Source: Antribacter gilvus
Lineage (GTDB): Bacteria; Actinomycetota; Actinomycetes; Actinomycetales; Cellulomonadaceae
Reading direction: 5' to 3'
NCBI RefSeq assembly: GCF_003946865.1
Contig: NZ_QXTH01000005.1
Span: 1 to 64,000 of the forward strand
DNA length: 64,000 bases
Numbering within the stretch: the first letter of the stretch is position 1; every line of letters begins with the position of its first letter. Below the pieces are notes generated by a model, which saw nothing but the letters and a program-made list of their open reading frames with translations, did no database searches and was not told where the DNA came from. A program made the position numbers and the translations under genes. Shown here one piece after another: positions 32,487 to 40,348 of the stretch.

Positions 32487-33525
32487 CGACGGTCAGCCAT
32501 CCTCGCTGGACGGCGAGGGCGCCGGCCTGGAACCTGCTGGTGGCGTCGAGGCGCTCCATGAGGGCGCTGCTCAGCCTGCGGACGGTCCGGACGGAGACGC
32601 CGAGCCGGTGCGCGGCGGACTCGTCGGTCGATCCCTTGGCCCACAGCCGGAGGAGCTCGCACTCCTGGGCGGACAGCCCGTGGCCGTCCCTGGACCGGCT
32701 CGCGCCGAGGGGGTTCGACGAGCGCCAGACGTGCTGGAACAGCGCCGCGAGGGCGGCGACGATCCCGGGCGCGGTGAGCAGCACCGCCCCCGTGCCCGCC
32801 TCCGCCTGCCACTGCGGGACCAGCGCGTAGTCGTCGTCGATCAGGTGGAGCCGGATCGGGATGGCGGGTGCGAGCCGGATCTCCGCGCCGTGGTCACGCA
32901 GCCAGACGGCGTGCGCCCAGGTGTCGGGGTTGTTGCGGATGCTCTCCAGGTACACCGTGCGCATCTGCACGCCGCGGCCCAGGAGGGACTCGCCGAGCGG
33001 CCGGCTGGCTGCGATGCCCGCGGGCGTCGTCTTCCGGGTCGGCACGAAGCTGCGCCACTGGGTGGTGCAGCCCCGGGTCAGCCCCACGAGACGGTCGCGG
33101 ACGTCCTGGACCGACTTGAGGACCTCGACGTCGGGCTCCTGCCGCAGGTCGCTCTGCGCCGCGAGGAGCTGCGCCAGGGCGACCCGGCCTTCCTCGATCT
33201 CCTGGTTGCGGCGGGCAAGCTGTGCCTGCTCGCGCGCCAGGAGTGCGGGGATCCCGACGGCAGGGCTCACGGCCCGGAGGTGTGACGATCCCGGCTGCGA
33301 CTCCTGCACCAGCGCCATCCGCGCCAGCTCGTCGAGGGCGCCGCGCACGTCCTCCGGGGCCTGGCCCACGGTCTGGGCGAGGTTGTCCACGCCCGCCTCC
33401 GGAGTGCGCAGCATCTCCAGGTAGACGGCCTCTGCCGTCGCAGTCAGTCCGAGGATCTCGAGCATTGCCGCTCCGTGGTGCGTATCGCCGAAGGCCCTGT
33501 GCGGGGTCATCGACGTCCGGGTCAT
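32473..33525 (-). CDS. TrmB/LuxR-type transcriptional regulator
   Basis: A protein of up to 350 residues. An N-terminal TrmB-like winged helix (LEILGLTATAEAVYLEMLRT PE, residues about 22-90) is followed by a helical linker (QAQLARRNQEIEEGRVALAQL), a phospholipase-D-like middle domain (residues about 130-270, GVQMRTVYLESIRNN, LHLIDDDYALVPQW) and a C-terminal LuxR-type helix-turn-helix (LSAQECELLRLWAKGSTDES AAHRLGVSVRTVRR, about 290-345). Such regulators respond to unknown signals. This gene lies just after the terminator of the secreted DPQWD-peptide locus and before the DUF385 gene. The inverted repeat CGTGAA-7-TTCACG in its upstream region is a possible autoregulatory operator. Confidence 0.85.
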   Translation of the reverse strand: MTRTSMTPHRAFGDTHHGAAMLEILGLTATAEAVYLEMLRTPEAGVDNLAQTVGQAPEDVRGALDELARMALVQESQPGSSHLRAVSPAVGIPALLAREQAQLARRNQEIEEGRVALAQLLAAQSDLRQEPDVEVLKSVQDVRDRLVGLTRGCTTQWRSFVPTRKTTPAGIAASRPLGESLLGRGVQMRTVYLESIRNNPDTWAHAVWLRDHGAEIRLAPAIPIRLHLIDDDYALVPQWQAEAGTGAVLLTAPGIVAALAALFQHVWRSSNPLGASRSRDGHGLSAQECELLRLWAKGSTDESAAHRLGVSVRTVRRLSSALMERLDATSRFQAGALAVQRGWLTVDDLT

Positions 33526-33548
33526 TCCTCAGGACTGTACCGGAACAA

Positions 33549-33567
33549 CGTGAAGAGGGTTTTCACG
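33549..33567. promoter_or_regulatory. inverted repeat CGTGAA-N7-TTCACG upstream of the regulator gene
   Basis: Two exact six-base arms separated by seven bases, about 25 bases before the regulator start and next to a TATACC element on the minus strand that could be a -10 box. A candidate operator for autoregulation; no second copy was found upstream of the peptide gene. Confidence 0.4.
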
Positions 33568-33583
33568 GTATAAGCGCAGCACG

Positions 33584-33618
33584 ACGAAGAGGCCCCCAGG
33601 GCACGGGGGCCTCTTCGT
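33584..33618. terminator. strong stem-loop terminator after the peptide operon
   Basis: ACGAAGAGGCCCCC and GGGGGCCTCTTCGT form 14 perfect base pairs around a seven-base loop. It lies 18 bases downstream of the 96-residue partner gene and before the regulator, so it should separate the two transcripts. Confidence 0.85.
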
Positions 33619-33635
33619 GTCGGGTCGACCTGGTG

Positions 33636-33926
33636 TCAGGTCAGCCAGTGCTTGCCGGCCTCGGCGGCGGTGATCTCGCCGAAGGTCCAGCCGCTCTCCA
33701 TGCCGAGCTGCTCGGCCGCCGTGAAGGTGAGGCGCAGGGCCGTGCGAGCGGCCTGCTCCGCAGGCCCGAGCAGGAAGAAAGCGACCGCGAGACCGTCGGC
33801 ACGGTCTTCGGCGTACACGTGCTCGAGCCGATCTTCATCCGTGGCCGACGACGTCACGGCGGACGCCAGGTGAGTGGCGCTCACCGCCGACGACTGCGCC
33901 CGGATGTAGGTCTTCACGAGGTGCAC
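33636..33926 (-). CDS. small partner protein of the DPQWD peptide
   Basis: A 96-residue protein with GTG start, four bases after the stop of the peptide precursor gene, so translation is likely coupled. The sequence has a helical N-terminal part (MHLVKTYIRAQSSAVSATHL ASAVTSS), a strand-like EHVYAEDRADGLAVAFFLLG and a helical end (AEQAARTALRLTFTAAEQLG MES). No signal peptide, no membrane segment long enough to be certain and no known family. Being cytosolic and paired with a secreted repeat peptide, it could process, export or sense the peptide, or confer self-protection; all of these are guesses. Confidence 0.65.
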   Translation of the reverse strand: MHLVKTYIRAQSSAVSATHLASAVTSSATDEDRLEHVYAEDRADGLAVAFFLLGPAEQAARTALRLTFTAAEQLGMESGWTFGEITAAEAGKHWLT

Positions 33927-33930
33927 GATG

Positions 33931-34083
33931 TCAGTCCCACTGGGGGTCGGAGCTGACGAACGCGCTGTCCCACTGCGGGTCGGCCCGGTCCCACTGGGGG
34001 TCGGCCTGGGCGCCCGAGGCGACGGCGAAGGTGAGTGCTGCGCCGACGGCGGCGACAGCGAGAATGCGGAAGGTCTTGATCAT
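33931..34083 (-). CDS. secreted peptide precursor with three DPQWD repeats
   Basis: A 50-residue product: a Sec signal peptide of about 27 residues (IKTFRILAVAAVGAALTFAV with cleavage after GAQA), then a short mature part in which DPQWD occurs three times, at the start, in the middle and as the very C-terminus (DPQWDRADPQWDS and SSDPQWD). GGAGAA lies five bases before the ATG. Exact repetition of a pentapeptide behind a signal peptide is how precursors of secreted signalling or antimicrobial peptides are built, with proteolysis releasing repeats. It heads a two-gene unit ending in a strong terminator, next to a TrmB/LuxR-type regulator. I know of no described family. Confidence 0.7.
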   Translation of the reverse strand: MIKTFRILAVAAVGAALTFAVASGAQADPQWDRADPQWDSAFVSSDPQWD

Positions 34084-34192
34084 GGAGTTCTCCGATCGGT
34101 TGGTGTGGCACCTTCCTATCCGGGCGCTCCTCGACCGGGCAACGAAATCTGGCTTCCGCTGAGTGCCATGGGCAGTACCTGCCACCTCGCGA

Positions 34193-35107
34193 TCAGGACG
34201 CGGCCTGGCTCCTGAGCCGCCGCAGCATCCGCGGATCCTGGAATCCGACGGCGCGCGCCGCCGACCCGACGGTGGCGCCGTGCCCGATGAGGTGCTCCGC
34301 GCGCTCACGCCGGAGCGCCTGCTGGTAGCGCAGCGGGGTGAGGCCCGTGGCTCGGGTGAAGAGCCGGGTGAGCGTCCGGTCGGCGACGCCCACGAGCGCC
34401 GCCAGCTCGGCGAGGAGGAGCGGCTGGGCGAAGTGGGCGTCGATGTGGTCCTGGACGCGGTGGACGGCGTCGTCCACGTGCGACCGGTGCCGCAGCATCG
34501 TGCTCGCCTGCTGCTCCGTCCCGTTGCGGCGCGCGTAGACGACCATCTCCCGGGCGACGCGCGCCGCGAGCGCCGGGCCGTGCCGCATGGCGAGGAGGTG
34601 CAGGGTGAGGTCGATCCCGCTGGCGATGCCGGCAGAGGTGACGACGCGGTCGTCGGTGGTGAAGAGGACGTCGCGGACCACGCGTGCGGACGGGTAGCTG
34701 GCGGCGAGCTCGTCCTGGACGGAGTGGTGGGTGGTGCAGCGGCGGCCGTCGAGCAGCCCGGCCTGGCCCAGGGTGTCGGCTCCCGCGCAGACGCTCGCGA
34801 CGGTGCCACCGGCGGCATGGTGGGCGCGGAGCCCGTCGCGCATCCTGGCGGTCAGGCGGGGTCGTGTCCGGAGCCCGGCCGCAACCCGCCACCCGGGCAC
34901 GACGACGAGGTCGTCGGGGCCCAGGTCGGGCCAGTCCGTGCCGGCGACCAGGGGGAGGCCCTGGGCGGAGGTGACCGCGCCGTCGTCGGACACATACCGC
35001 AGGTCGTAGGGGAAGCCGAGGTCTCCCGCCGCGAAGAACGCCTGCGCGGGGCCGGCCAGGTCGAGCAGGTGGACCCCGGGCAGGAGCACGAACAGGACAG
35101 TGGTCAT
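34193..35107 (-). CDS. GlxA-family transcriptional regulator (DJ-1/PfpI plus AraC)
   Basis: A 304-residue protein: an N-terminal DJ-1/PfpI-like domain (MTTVLFVLLPGVHLLDLAGP AQAF, GPDDLVVVPGWRVAAG, TVASVCAGADTLGQAGLLDG RRCTTHH) and a C-terminal AraC helix-turn-helix pair (LLLAELAALVGVADRTLTRL FTRATGLTPLRYQQALRRER, VGSAARAVGFQDPRMLRRLR). GlxA-type regulators keep the amidase fold without known activity and sense metabolites. The ATG overlaps the stop of the isochorismatase-family gene (ATGA), so the two are translationally coupled and the regulator may control it. Start fixed by that overlap. Confidence 0.9.
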   Translation of the reverse strand: MTTVLFVLLPGVHLLDLAGPAQAFFAAGDLGFPYDLRYVSDDGAVTSAQGLPLVAGTDWPDLGPDDLVVVPGWRVAAGLRTRPRLTARMRDGLRAHHAAGGTVASVCAGADTLGQAGLLDGRRCTTHHSVQDELAASYPSARVVRDVLFTTDDRVVTSAGIASGIDLTLHLLAMRHGPALAARVAREMVVYARRNGTEQQASTMLRHRSHVDDAVHRVQDHIDAHFAQPLLLAELAALVGVADRTLTRLFTRATGLTPLRYQQALRRERAEHLIGHGATVGSAARAVGFQDPRMLRRLRSQAAS

Positions 35108-35676
35108 CCGGCCGATGCTGCCACCTTTTCCGGGCCGACGGCGGCCTCCGCCTCCAGCTCCGCGACGGTCGCGATGCGGGCGAACCGGTCGCGGAGGACC
35201 GCCTCGGTGCGCTCGAGGAGGTCGGCGGCGCTGAAGCGGCCGAGGGGGTCGGTGGTGGTCGCGTCGCTGACGAACGTCACGGCGTAGCCGAGGTCGGACG
35301 CGACGCGTGCGGTGGTCTCCACGCACTGCTCGGCGCGGATGCCGCACACGCGCAGCTCGCTCACGCCGTGCCCGGTGAGGATCTGCTGAAGGTTGGTGGT
35401 GGTGAACGCGTTGTGCGAGGTCTTGCGCAGGAGAGGCTCGCCCGGCAGGGGCTCGCCCAGCTCCTCGAAGAGGCGGACGTGCCCGGACTCCGGGTCGAAC
35501 GGGTTGCCGGACCCGGGCTCGGTGTGGAGCACCCACACGACCAGGTCGCCCGCCGCGCGGGCGAGCGCGACGAGGCGGTTGACGGATCCGGCGATGCCGG
35601 GGTTGAGGGTGTCCGCCCAGAGGGGGCGGGCGCGGAAGGACTCCTGGACGTCGACCACGACGAGGGCTCGGTTCAT
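35104..35676 (-). CDS. isochorismatase-family cysteine hydrolase
   Basis: A 190-residue single-domain hydrolase with the Asp-Lys-Cys triad of the family: Asp9 in LVVVDVQESF, Lys85 in LLRKTSHNAF and Cys118 in CGIRAEQCVETTARVASDLG Y. VVWVLHTEPGSGNPFDP is the usual substrate-loop region. Family members hydrolyse isochorismate, nicotinamide or N-carbamoyl compounds; which applies here cannot be told. Its stop overlaps the start of the GlxA-type regulator (ATGA), so it is expressed in one unit with it. Cytoplasmic. Confidence 0.9.
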   Translation of the reverse strand: MNRALVVVDVQESFRARPLWADTLNPGIAGSVNRLVALARAAGDLVVWVLHTEPGSGNPFDPESGHVRLFEELGEPLPGEPLLRKTSHNAFTTTNLQQILTGHGVSELRVCGIRAEQCVETTARVASDLGYAVTFVSDATTTDPLGRFSAADLLERTEAVLRDRFARIATVAELEAEAAVGPEKVAASAG

Positions 35677-35765
35677 GGCCCGAGTCTGTCCCGCGCGGGA
35701 GGGGAAGCACGAGACCGGATCCGGTCGGAGGGCGGACGGATCCGGTCACGCGCACGCCGGTCAGG

Positions 35766-36179
35766 TCACGGATGGAGCCGCGCGCCCTTGACCACCTTGT
35801 CCACGACGCGGCGGTCGCCCACCACGCCCAGGCCCACCAGGTCGAGCTTCTCCGTGGGGACGCCGGACACGGCGGCACGGTTGTCGGCGTCGTTCCCCGT
35901 GGCGAACAGGTCGGCGGTGTACAGGCTGAACCGGAGCCCGCGGTCCGCCGCCCTGCGCCGCACGGTCGCGAGCTGCTCGCCCGACGCCACCATCACCATG
36001 ACGGGCACCCCGAGCATCGGGAGGTACGTGGCGCCGTCGGCGTCCCGGTAGGGCTCGCCCACCAGCTCCGGGCGGGCGGCCGTGACGCCGCTGACGAGGA
36101 AGGCCGTCACGTTGTTCTCCTGCCAGGCGAGCAGGTCGTCACGCAGCACGACGACGATCTTGGGCTGGTCGATCTCCAT
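35766..36179 (-). CDS. DUF2000 family protein
   Basis: A 137-residue protein starting MEIDQPKIVVVLRDDLLAWQ ENNVTAFLVSG. DUF2000 motifs follow: ELVGEPYRDADGATYLPMLG VPVMVMVAS, RRRAADRGLRFSLYTADLFA TGNDADNRAAV. It is a compact alpha/beta fold of unknown activity that is very often encoded beside an AraC-type regulator, as here, where the two are divergent with a 49-base gap. A start further upstream would run into the divergent gene, so ATG at MEIDQ was chosen. Confidence 0.85.
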   Translation of the reverse strand: MEIDQPKIVVVLRDDLLAWQENNVTAFLVSGVTAARPELVGEPYRDADGATYLPMLGVPVMVMVASGEQLATVRRRAADRGLRFSLYTADLFATGNDADNRAAVSGVPTEKLDLVGLGVVGDRRVVDKVVKGARLHP

Positions 36180-36228
36180 GCCCCGAGCATCCGGCCCCCG
36201 CGCAACCCTGGTCTTGTACGTTCTTGGC

Positions 36229-37023
36229 ATGACCGCGGATCCCGACGAGGTGCGGGCCTGGCGCCCCGCGGTCCCCGGGGTCGCCGAGGTGCTGCACGCG
36301 CGGTGGGCGGAGCACGCCTACCCGCTCCACACCCACGACACCTGGACCGTCCTCGTCATCGACGAGGGCATGGTCGGCTACGCCCTCGACCGGCACGAGC
36401 ACGCCGCCCTCACCTCCGGCGTGACGGTGCTCCCGCCGCACGTCGCCCACGACGGGCGATCTGTGACGCACGGCGGCTTCCGCAAGCGCGTCGTCTACCT
36501 GGACGCGGGCGTGCTCCCCGAGTCGCTCGTCGGCCGGGCCGTGGACGGGCCCCTCCTGCGCGACGCGGACCTGCGGTCCGGCGTCGTCCGGCTCGACCGC
36601 GCCCTCGTCGCCGGAGACCTGCTCGCCGCCGAGACCGGCCTGGCGCTCGCGGCGGAGCGGATCGCCTGGCACCTGCTCGGCAGGCCGTCGCTGCCCGACG
36701 GCGGCCCCGGGTCCGCCGTCGCGCGCGCGACGCGGGACCTGCTCGACGCCGACCCGACCGCCGACGTCCGCCTCGCCGACCTCGCCGCCGCCCTCGGCGT
36801 GACGACCCCGCACCTGGTGCGCTCGTTCACGCGAGAGTTCGGGCTGCCGCCGCACCGCTACCTCGTGGGGCGGCGGCTCGACCTGGCCCGGCGGCGGCTC
36901 CTCGCGGGCGAGCCCGCCGGCGACGTGGCGGCCGCGACCGGCTTCCACGACCAGTCGCACCTCACGCGGCACTTCCGCCGCCTCCTGCGCACGACGCCGG
37001 GCCGCTACCAGCGGGGCCGGTGA
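36229..37023 (+). CDS. AraC-family transcriptional regulator
   Basis: A 264-residue regulator. The N-terminal cupin-like sensor (HARWAEHAYPLHTHDTWTVL VIDEG, TVLPPHVAHDGRSV) has paired His residues typical of AraC-type ligand-binding domains. The C-terminal double helix-turn-helix spans about residues 175-262 (VRLADLAAALGVTTPHLVRS FTREFGLPPHRYLVGRRLDL ARR, GDVAAATGFHDQSHLTRHFR RLLRTTPGRYQ). It is divergent from the DUF2000 gene, so it most likely controls that gene. The short gap leaves room for one shared operator region. ATG chosen by the divergent arrangement. Confidence 0.9.
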   Translation: MTADPDEVRAWRPAVPGVAEVLHARWAEHAYPLHTHDTWTVLVIDEGMVGYALDRHEHAALTSGVTVLPPHVAHDGRSVTHGGFRKRVVYLDAGVLPESLVGRAVDGPLLRDADLRSGVVRLDRALVAGDLLAAETGLALAAERIAWHLLGRPSLPDGGPGSAVARATRDLLDADPTADVRLADLAAALGVTTPHLVRSFTREFGLPPHRYLVGRRLDLARRRLLAGEPAGDVAAATGFHDQSHLTRHFRRLLRTTPGRYQRGR

Positions 37024-37111
37024 GAGATCCGGCGCTGTTTCAGGCGCGTCGGTCCCTTGTTGCGGCGTCGGTCGATTCGACCGACGCCGCGCGGTGGGCT
37101 GCGGGCACCCG

Positions 37112-38491
37112 TCAGACGAAGCCGAAGAGCGGCGGGAAGGCCACCACGACGACCGCTGCCCAAGCGCCGTACAGCGGCAGGTACTGCGTCTGCCAGCGCT
37201 CGAGGGCGGCGAACGGCCGCTGCCCGCGCAGGAAGCCGACGGTGAGCCACGCGGACCGGGCGAGGTGCACCAGCAGCAGGAGGTTCAGCCCGAGAGCCGC
37301 GATCTTGTTGGGGCTGGAGCCGAACTCCGCGATCCGGGTCACCATCGCCGTGAGCATCACGACGTCGACGGCGATGGCGGCGCCCACGAGGACGAGCTGC
37401 AGCCTGTCGAAGAAGCCGGGCGGGGCGAGGGAGTCGCGCGCGGAGACGGCGTAGAGCAGCAGCCCCATGACGAGCAGCAGGACGGCGTCGGTGAGGATGA
37501 GCAGCCCGCGGTCCACGTCGTCCAGGCCGCCGCCGGCGGCGAGGACGCCCAGGAACGCGAGCAGCATGAGGATGGTCAGGGGCGTGAACACCTTGGTCAG
37601 GACGGGGGCGATGTTCTCGACGACGTTCTGCTTGGCCTCCACCAGCCAGGCGGCGACCACGAGTGCGCCCGCCGGTGCGAACGGCATGATCCACTGCTCC
37701 ATGACGAGCTCGAAGTCGACGCCCACGAGCTCGAAGATCGCGAACGTCAGGCCGATCAGGACGCCGCCGCCGAGGGCGAGCAGCGCGAGGTAGACCACGA
37801 GCTCGCCGGTGAACCGGGCGAAGTCCATGCGCCGGGCGTGGGACTGCCATGAGCCGCCGACGTACGCCAGCCCGACGAGCACCCACAGGACGGCCGGGGC
37901 GTGGAGGGCGGCGAGCCCTTCGGTCATGCCGATCTCGTTCGCGAAGGCCTCGGTGCCGCCGGTCGCGAACGGGTAGACGTTGAGGGCCACGGCGAGCGCG
38001 GCGAACGCGGCCAGCAGGATCGCCCCCACGCGGAGGGTGAGCCGGCGCTTCCACGCGAAGTACCCCGCGAGGAACGGGAGCACGAGCAGGCCGACGTTGC
38101 GCAGGAGGGCGGCGTCGCCGTCGAGGACGGAGACGCCGACCTTGACCGCGACCCCTGCCCCGACGGCGAACAGCAGGACGACGGCGAGCTCCCGCCACGC
38201 CGGAGCGCCGGAGCCTGCGGACTCGTCCGGGACGAGCGAGAGCTGCTTCCAGAGCCGGTCGGAGTGCTCGCGGGCGTACTCGCGGGACACCGTGTCCAGG
38301 TTCCCCAGGCGCTTGATCGCGACGAGGAACGCCTCCTCGTCGTCGAGGCCCGTCGCCTGGAGGTCGGTGACCTGCTCGCGCAGGTGGTCCTCCAGCTCCT
38401 CGACGTCGGCGGCGGAGATCGCCTGGCGGCGCAGCACGTACCCGCGCCAGGCGTCGATCTGGGCCTCGAGGCCCGCGTGAAGCCCCGTCAT
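37112..38491 (-). CDS. permease-prefix-domain membrane protein
   Basis: A 459-residue membrane protein. Residues about 1-70 form the cytoplasmic permease prefix domain (LEAQIDAWRGYVLRRQAISA ADVEELEDHLREQVTDLQAT GLDDEEAFLVAIKRLG), found before DUF4153- or permease-type membrane parts, followed by about ten membrane segments (for example LAVVLLFAVGAGVAVKVGVS VL and FTPLTILMLLAFLGVLAAGG). The PadR-type regulator gene ends within its start (ATGA), and this regulator/permease-prefix pair is a common, conserved arrangement. Function is unknown but presumably membrane stress or transport related. Confidence 0.85.
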   Translation of the reverse strand: MTGLHAGLEAQIDAWRGYVLRRQAISAADVEELEDHLREQVTDLQATGLDDEEAFLVAIKRLGNLDTVSREYAREHSDRLWKQLSLVPDESAGSGAPAWRELAVVLLFAVGAGVAVKVGVSVLDGDAALLRNVGLLVLPFLAGYFAWKRRLTLRVGAILLAAFAALAVALNVYPFATGGTEAFANEIGMTEGLAALHAPAVLWVLVGLAYVGGSWQSHARRMDFARFTGELVVYLALLALGGGVLIGLTFAIFELVGVDFELVMEQWIMPFAPAGALVVAAWLVEAKQNVVENIAPVLTKVFTPLTILMLLAFLGVLAAGGGLDDVDRGLLILTDAVLLLVMGLLLYAVSARDSLAPPGFFDRLQLVLVGAAIAVDVVMLTAMVTRIAEFGSSPNKIAALGLNLLLLVHLARSAWLTVGFLRGQRPFAALERWQTQYLPLYGAWAAVVVVAFPPLFGFV

Positions 38492-38847
38492 GCCCACACC
38501 TCCGCGACGACGGGCCGCTGGGCGGCCTGCCACACCTGCTTGAGTGCGTCGGCGACGACGCTCCACTGCTCCTGGCGCTCGGCGAGCACCTCGCGCCCGG
38601 CGGGCGTGATCGCGTAGTGCTTGCGCCGCCGCCCGGCCTCGGACGTTCCCCACGACGACGACACGTAGCCGAGCCGCTCCAGCCGGTGCAGCAGGGGGTA
38701 GAGCATGCCGTCGGTCCACTGCATGCGGCCGCCGGAGAGGTCGCTCACCCGCTTGAGGATCGCGTACCCGTACAGGTCGCCGTCCGACAGGATCCCCAGC
38801 ACGAGGGGGGTTGCCGACGCTGCGACCAGGTCCTTTTCGATGCGCAC
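38488..38847 (-). CDS. PadR-family transcriptional regulator
   Basis: A 119-residue PadR-type winged-helix regulator: ATPLVLGILSDGDLYGYAIL KRVSDLSGGRMQWTDGMLYP LLHRLERLGYVSSSW and GRRRKHYAITPAGREVLAER are the diagnostic segments, followed by a dimerisation helix (WSVVADALKQVW). GTG start with a strong AAGGAGG six bases upstream. It is ATGA-coupled to the permease-prefix gene and probably represses its own operon; an inverted repeat (ATACCTAG ... CTAGGTAT) lies in its promoter region. Confidence 0.9.
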   Translation of the reverse strand: MRIEKDLVAASATPLVLGILSDGDLYGYAILKRVSDLSGGRMQWTDGMLYPLLHRLERLGYVSSSWGTSEAGRRRKHYAITPAGREVLAERQEQWSVVADALKQVWQAAQRPVVAEVWA

Positions 38848-38860
38848 CGGGCGCCTCCTT

Positions 38861-38904
38861 ATACCTAGGTCTGCGAGGTATTGAACCCTAGTGCTTCTAG
38901 GTAT
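38861..38904. promoter_or_regulatory. candidate PadR operator, ATACCTAG-N28-CTAGGTAT
   Basis: Two exact eight-base arms in inverted orientation, the left one inside an ACCTAGGT palindrome, 14 to 57 bases before the PadR gene start. PadR regulators usually bind such palindromes at their own promoters; binding here is inferred. Confidence 0.5.
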
Positions 38905-38951
38905 GGCAAGAGGCGCTCCTCGTGCGCGCACGGCGGCGGTACCCTGACGCG

Positions 38952-39578
38952 GTGACGGAACCTCGGGGGCGCCACGCGAAGGCGCCGGACCACGACGATG
39001 CGGATGGTGAACGGCGCGACGTGCGTGGCGTAGCGGCACGAACGTTCCTCGTCTCCGGTCGCGTGCTCCCGGTGCTCGCGGTGGCCGCCGTGGTCTGGGC
39101 ACGGTCCACCGAGGACTCGTGGCGCCGGGCGACGCTCGACGAGGCGGGCTACACCACCGCTTGGGCCCCGAACGTCGCGATGCTCTTGATCGCCCTGACG
39201 ATCGCGGTGCTGCCGTACCTCGTGCTGCCGATGGCGTCGTCAGGACTGGCCGAGCGGGACGGTGACACCCTGACCGTCCCGACGGTTCTCGGCCGGCGGA
39301 GTGTCGCCCTCGTCGGCGCGCAGACCTGGCGCGCCCGGATGCCGGGGGAGGTCGTGGGGCTTCAGGTGGTGGTGGTCACGGGATCGACCGGCTGGGTGAT
39401 CCTCATGGCGTCGGAAGCCTGGCTCGACCCGGGCCAGACGCCGCTCGGGGACGTCGGCGAGGGCGACCAGAACTCCGGGCGGAACGTGACGTTCCGGGGC
39501 TGGGCGCTCATGCTTGCCTGGGTGCTGCTGATCTTCGTCGGGTTCGGGATCGGCGGCTCGGTCGCGGGGACCTTCTGA
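38952..39578 (+). CDS. hypothetical membrane protein
   Basis: A 208-residue protein with GTG start. A charged, disordered head (EPRGRHAKAPDHDDADGERR) leads into three or four membrane segments (VLPVLAVAAVVWA, VAMLLIALTIAVLPYLVLPM A, and ALMLAWVLLIFVGFGIGGSV A at the C-terminus). Between them lies an extracytoplasmic or cytoplasmic beta-rich part (LTVPTVLGRRSVALVGAQTW R). I do not recognise the family. It is divergent from the PadR gene and may share its operator region. Confidence 0.6.
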   Translation: MTEPRGRHAKAPDHDDADGERRDVRGVAARTFLVSGRVLPVLAVAAVVWARSTEDSWRRATLDEAGYTTAWAPNVAMLLIALTIAVLPYLVLPMASSGLAERDGDTLTVPTVLGRRSVALVGAQTWRARMPGEVVGLQVVVVTGSTGWVILMASEAWLDPGQTPLGDVGEGDQNSGRNVTFRGWALMLAWVLLIFVGFGIGGSVAGTF

Positions 39579-39740
39579 CGGAGGTCAGCCCAGGGGCAGG
39601 CCGCGATCGCCGCCTCAGCCACGGCGGCTCTCATTCTCGTCGTTCGCGAGCGAGGCTGTATGAATGAGGACCCGAACGAACTCGGATCTCACGAGCCGTC
39701 AGGTGGCCCCTGAACCAGGAGCATGCGAGCCCGGCGATTG

Positions 39741-40292
39741 TCATGAGACGTCGGGCTGCGCGAGATCCACCCCGCAGTGCAGGCACCGGAACCAGTGCAC
39801 GAGAAGGTCCCCGTCGGGATCCACGATCACCTGTGCATCGGCTGGCAGCCCGAGCGCGTGGCGGACCTGCTGCTCAAGTTCCGGCATCGCCCGAAGCGCA
39901 GCGGTGTCGAGCCGACCTCGGTAGGCCGCGGCATCGTTGCAGTGCGACAGCCAGGACAGGTCCTGCCAGGACGAGTACGACGGTGTGCGGTGGCAGATCT
40001 CATCGACCACGTCGTCCGGCACGACCAGGTAGCCGGGAGGTGGGTCGGGCCACTCGTCGTCGTCATAAAAGTTGTACCAGGGATGATGCCCGACGGCGTC
40101 GTTGAAGGTCGTGCCGAAGCGCGCGGCGGATGAGCCGTCCGCGATGCACCACGGGCACAGGTCGCCTACCTCGTTCACGCCGTACACCGGCAGGGCGTAG
40201 CGGTGCGTCCGCTCCTCACCACACGAGCAACAGATGATCTCGTCGGCGATGATCGACCCGGTAGCGACCGGGTCGGGGTGGTAGCGGAACAT
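39741..40292 (-). CDS. CbrC (UPF0167) family protein
   Basis: A 183-residue protein beginning MFRYHPDPVATGSI, with the paired CxxC motifs of CbrC-type proteins (CCSCGEERTHRYALPVYGVN EVGDLCPWCIADGSSA) and a long second half ending in HWFRCLHCGVDLAQPDV with another CxxC. Members are small zinc-binding proteins; E. coli CbrC affects colicin sensitivity, but no activity is known for this one. The start is chosen to match the family start FRYHPDP; the frame extends upstream without family similarity. Solitary. Confidence 0.8.
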   Translation of the reverse strand: MFRYHPDPVATGSIIADEIICCSCGEERTHRYALPVYGVNEVGDLCPWCIADGSSAARFGTTFNDAVGHHPWYNFYDDDEWPDPPPGYLVVPDDVVDEICHRTPSYSSWQDLSWLSHCNDAAAYRGRLDTAALRAMPELEQQVRHALGLPADAQVIVDPDGDLLVHWFRCLHCGVDLAQPDVS

Positions 40293-40348
40293 CGGTAGGT
40301 CGTCACGCGACCGCGCGTGCCCTGGCGCTCCGCCGCGATGCGTCGCCG

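Noticed and set aside
33931-34010. CRISPR or regulatory repeats from the repeated TCCCACTGGGGGTCGG-like segments
   Set aside because: The spacing follows the coding of DPQWD repeats and units are not regularly spaced.
33931-34818. A 295-residue protein that would include the DPQWD peptide at its C-terminus
   Set aside because: The upstream part is antisense-like relative to the GlxA-type regulator frame and Arg-rich; the internal ATG with a good ribosome binding site and signal peptide explains the end better.
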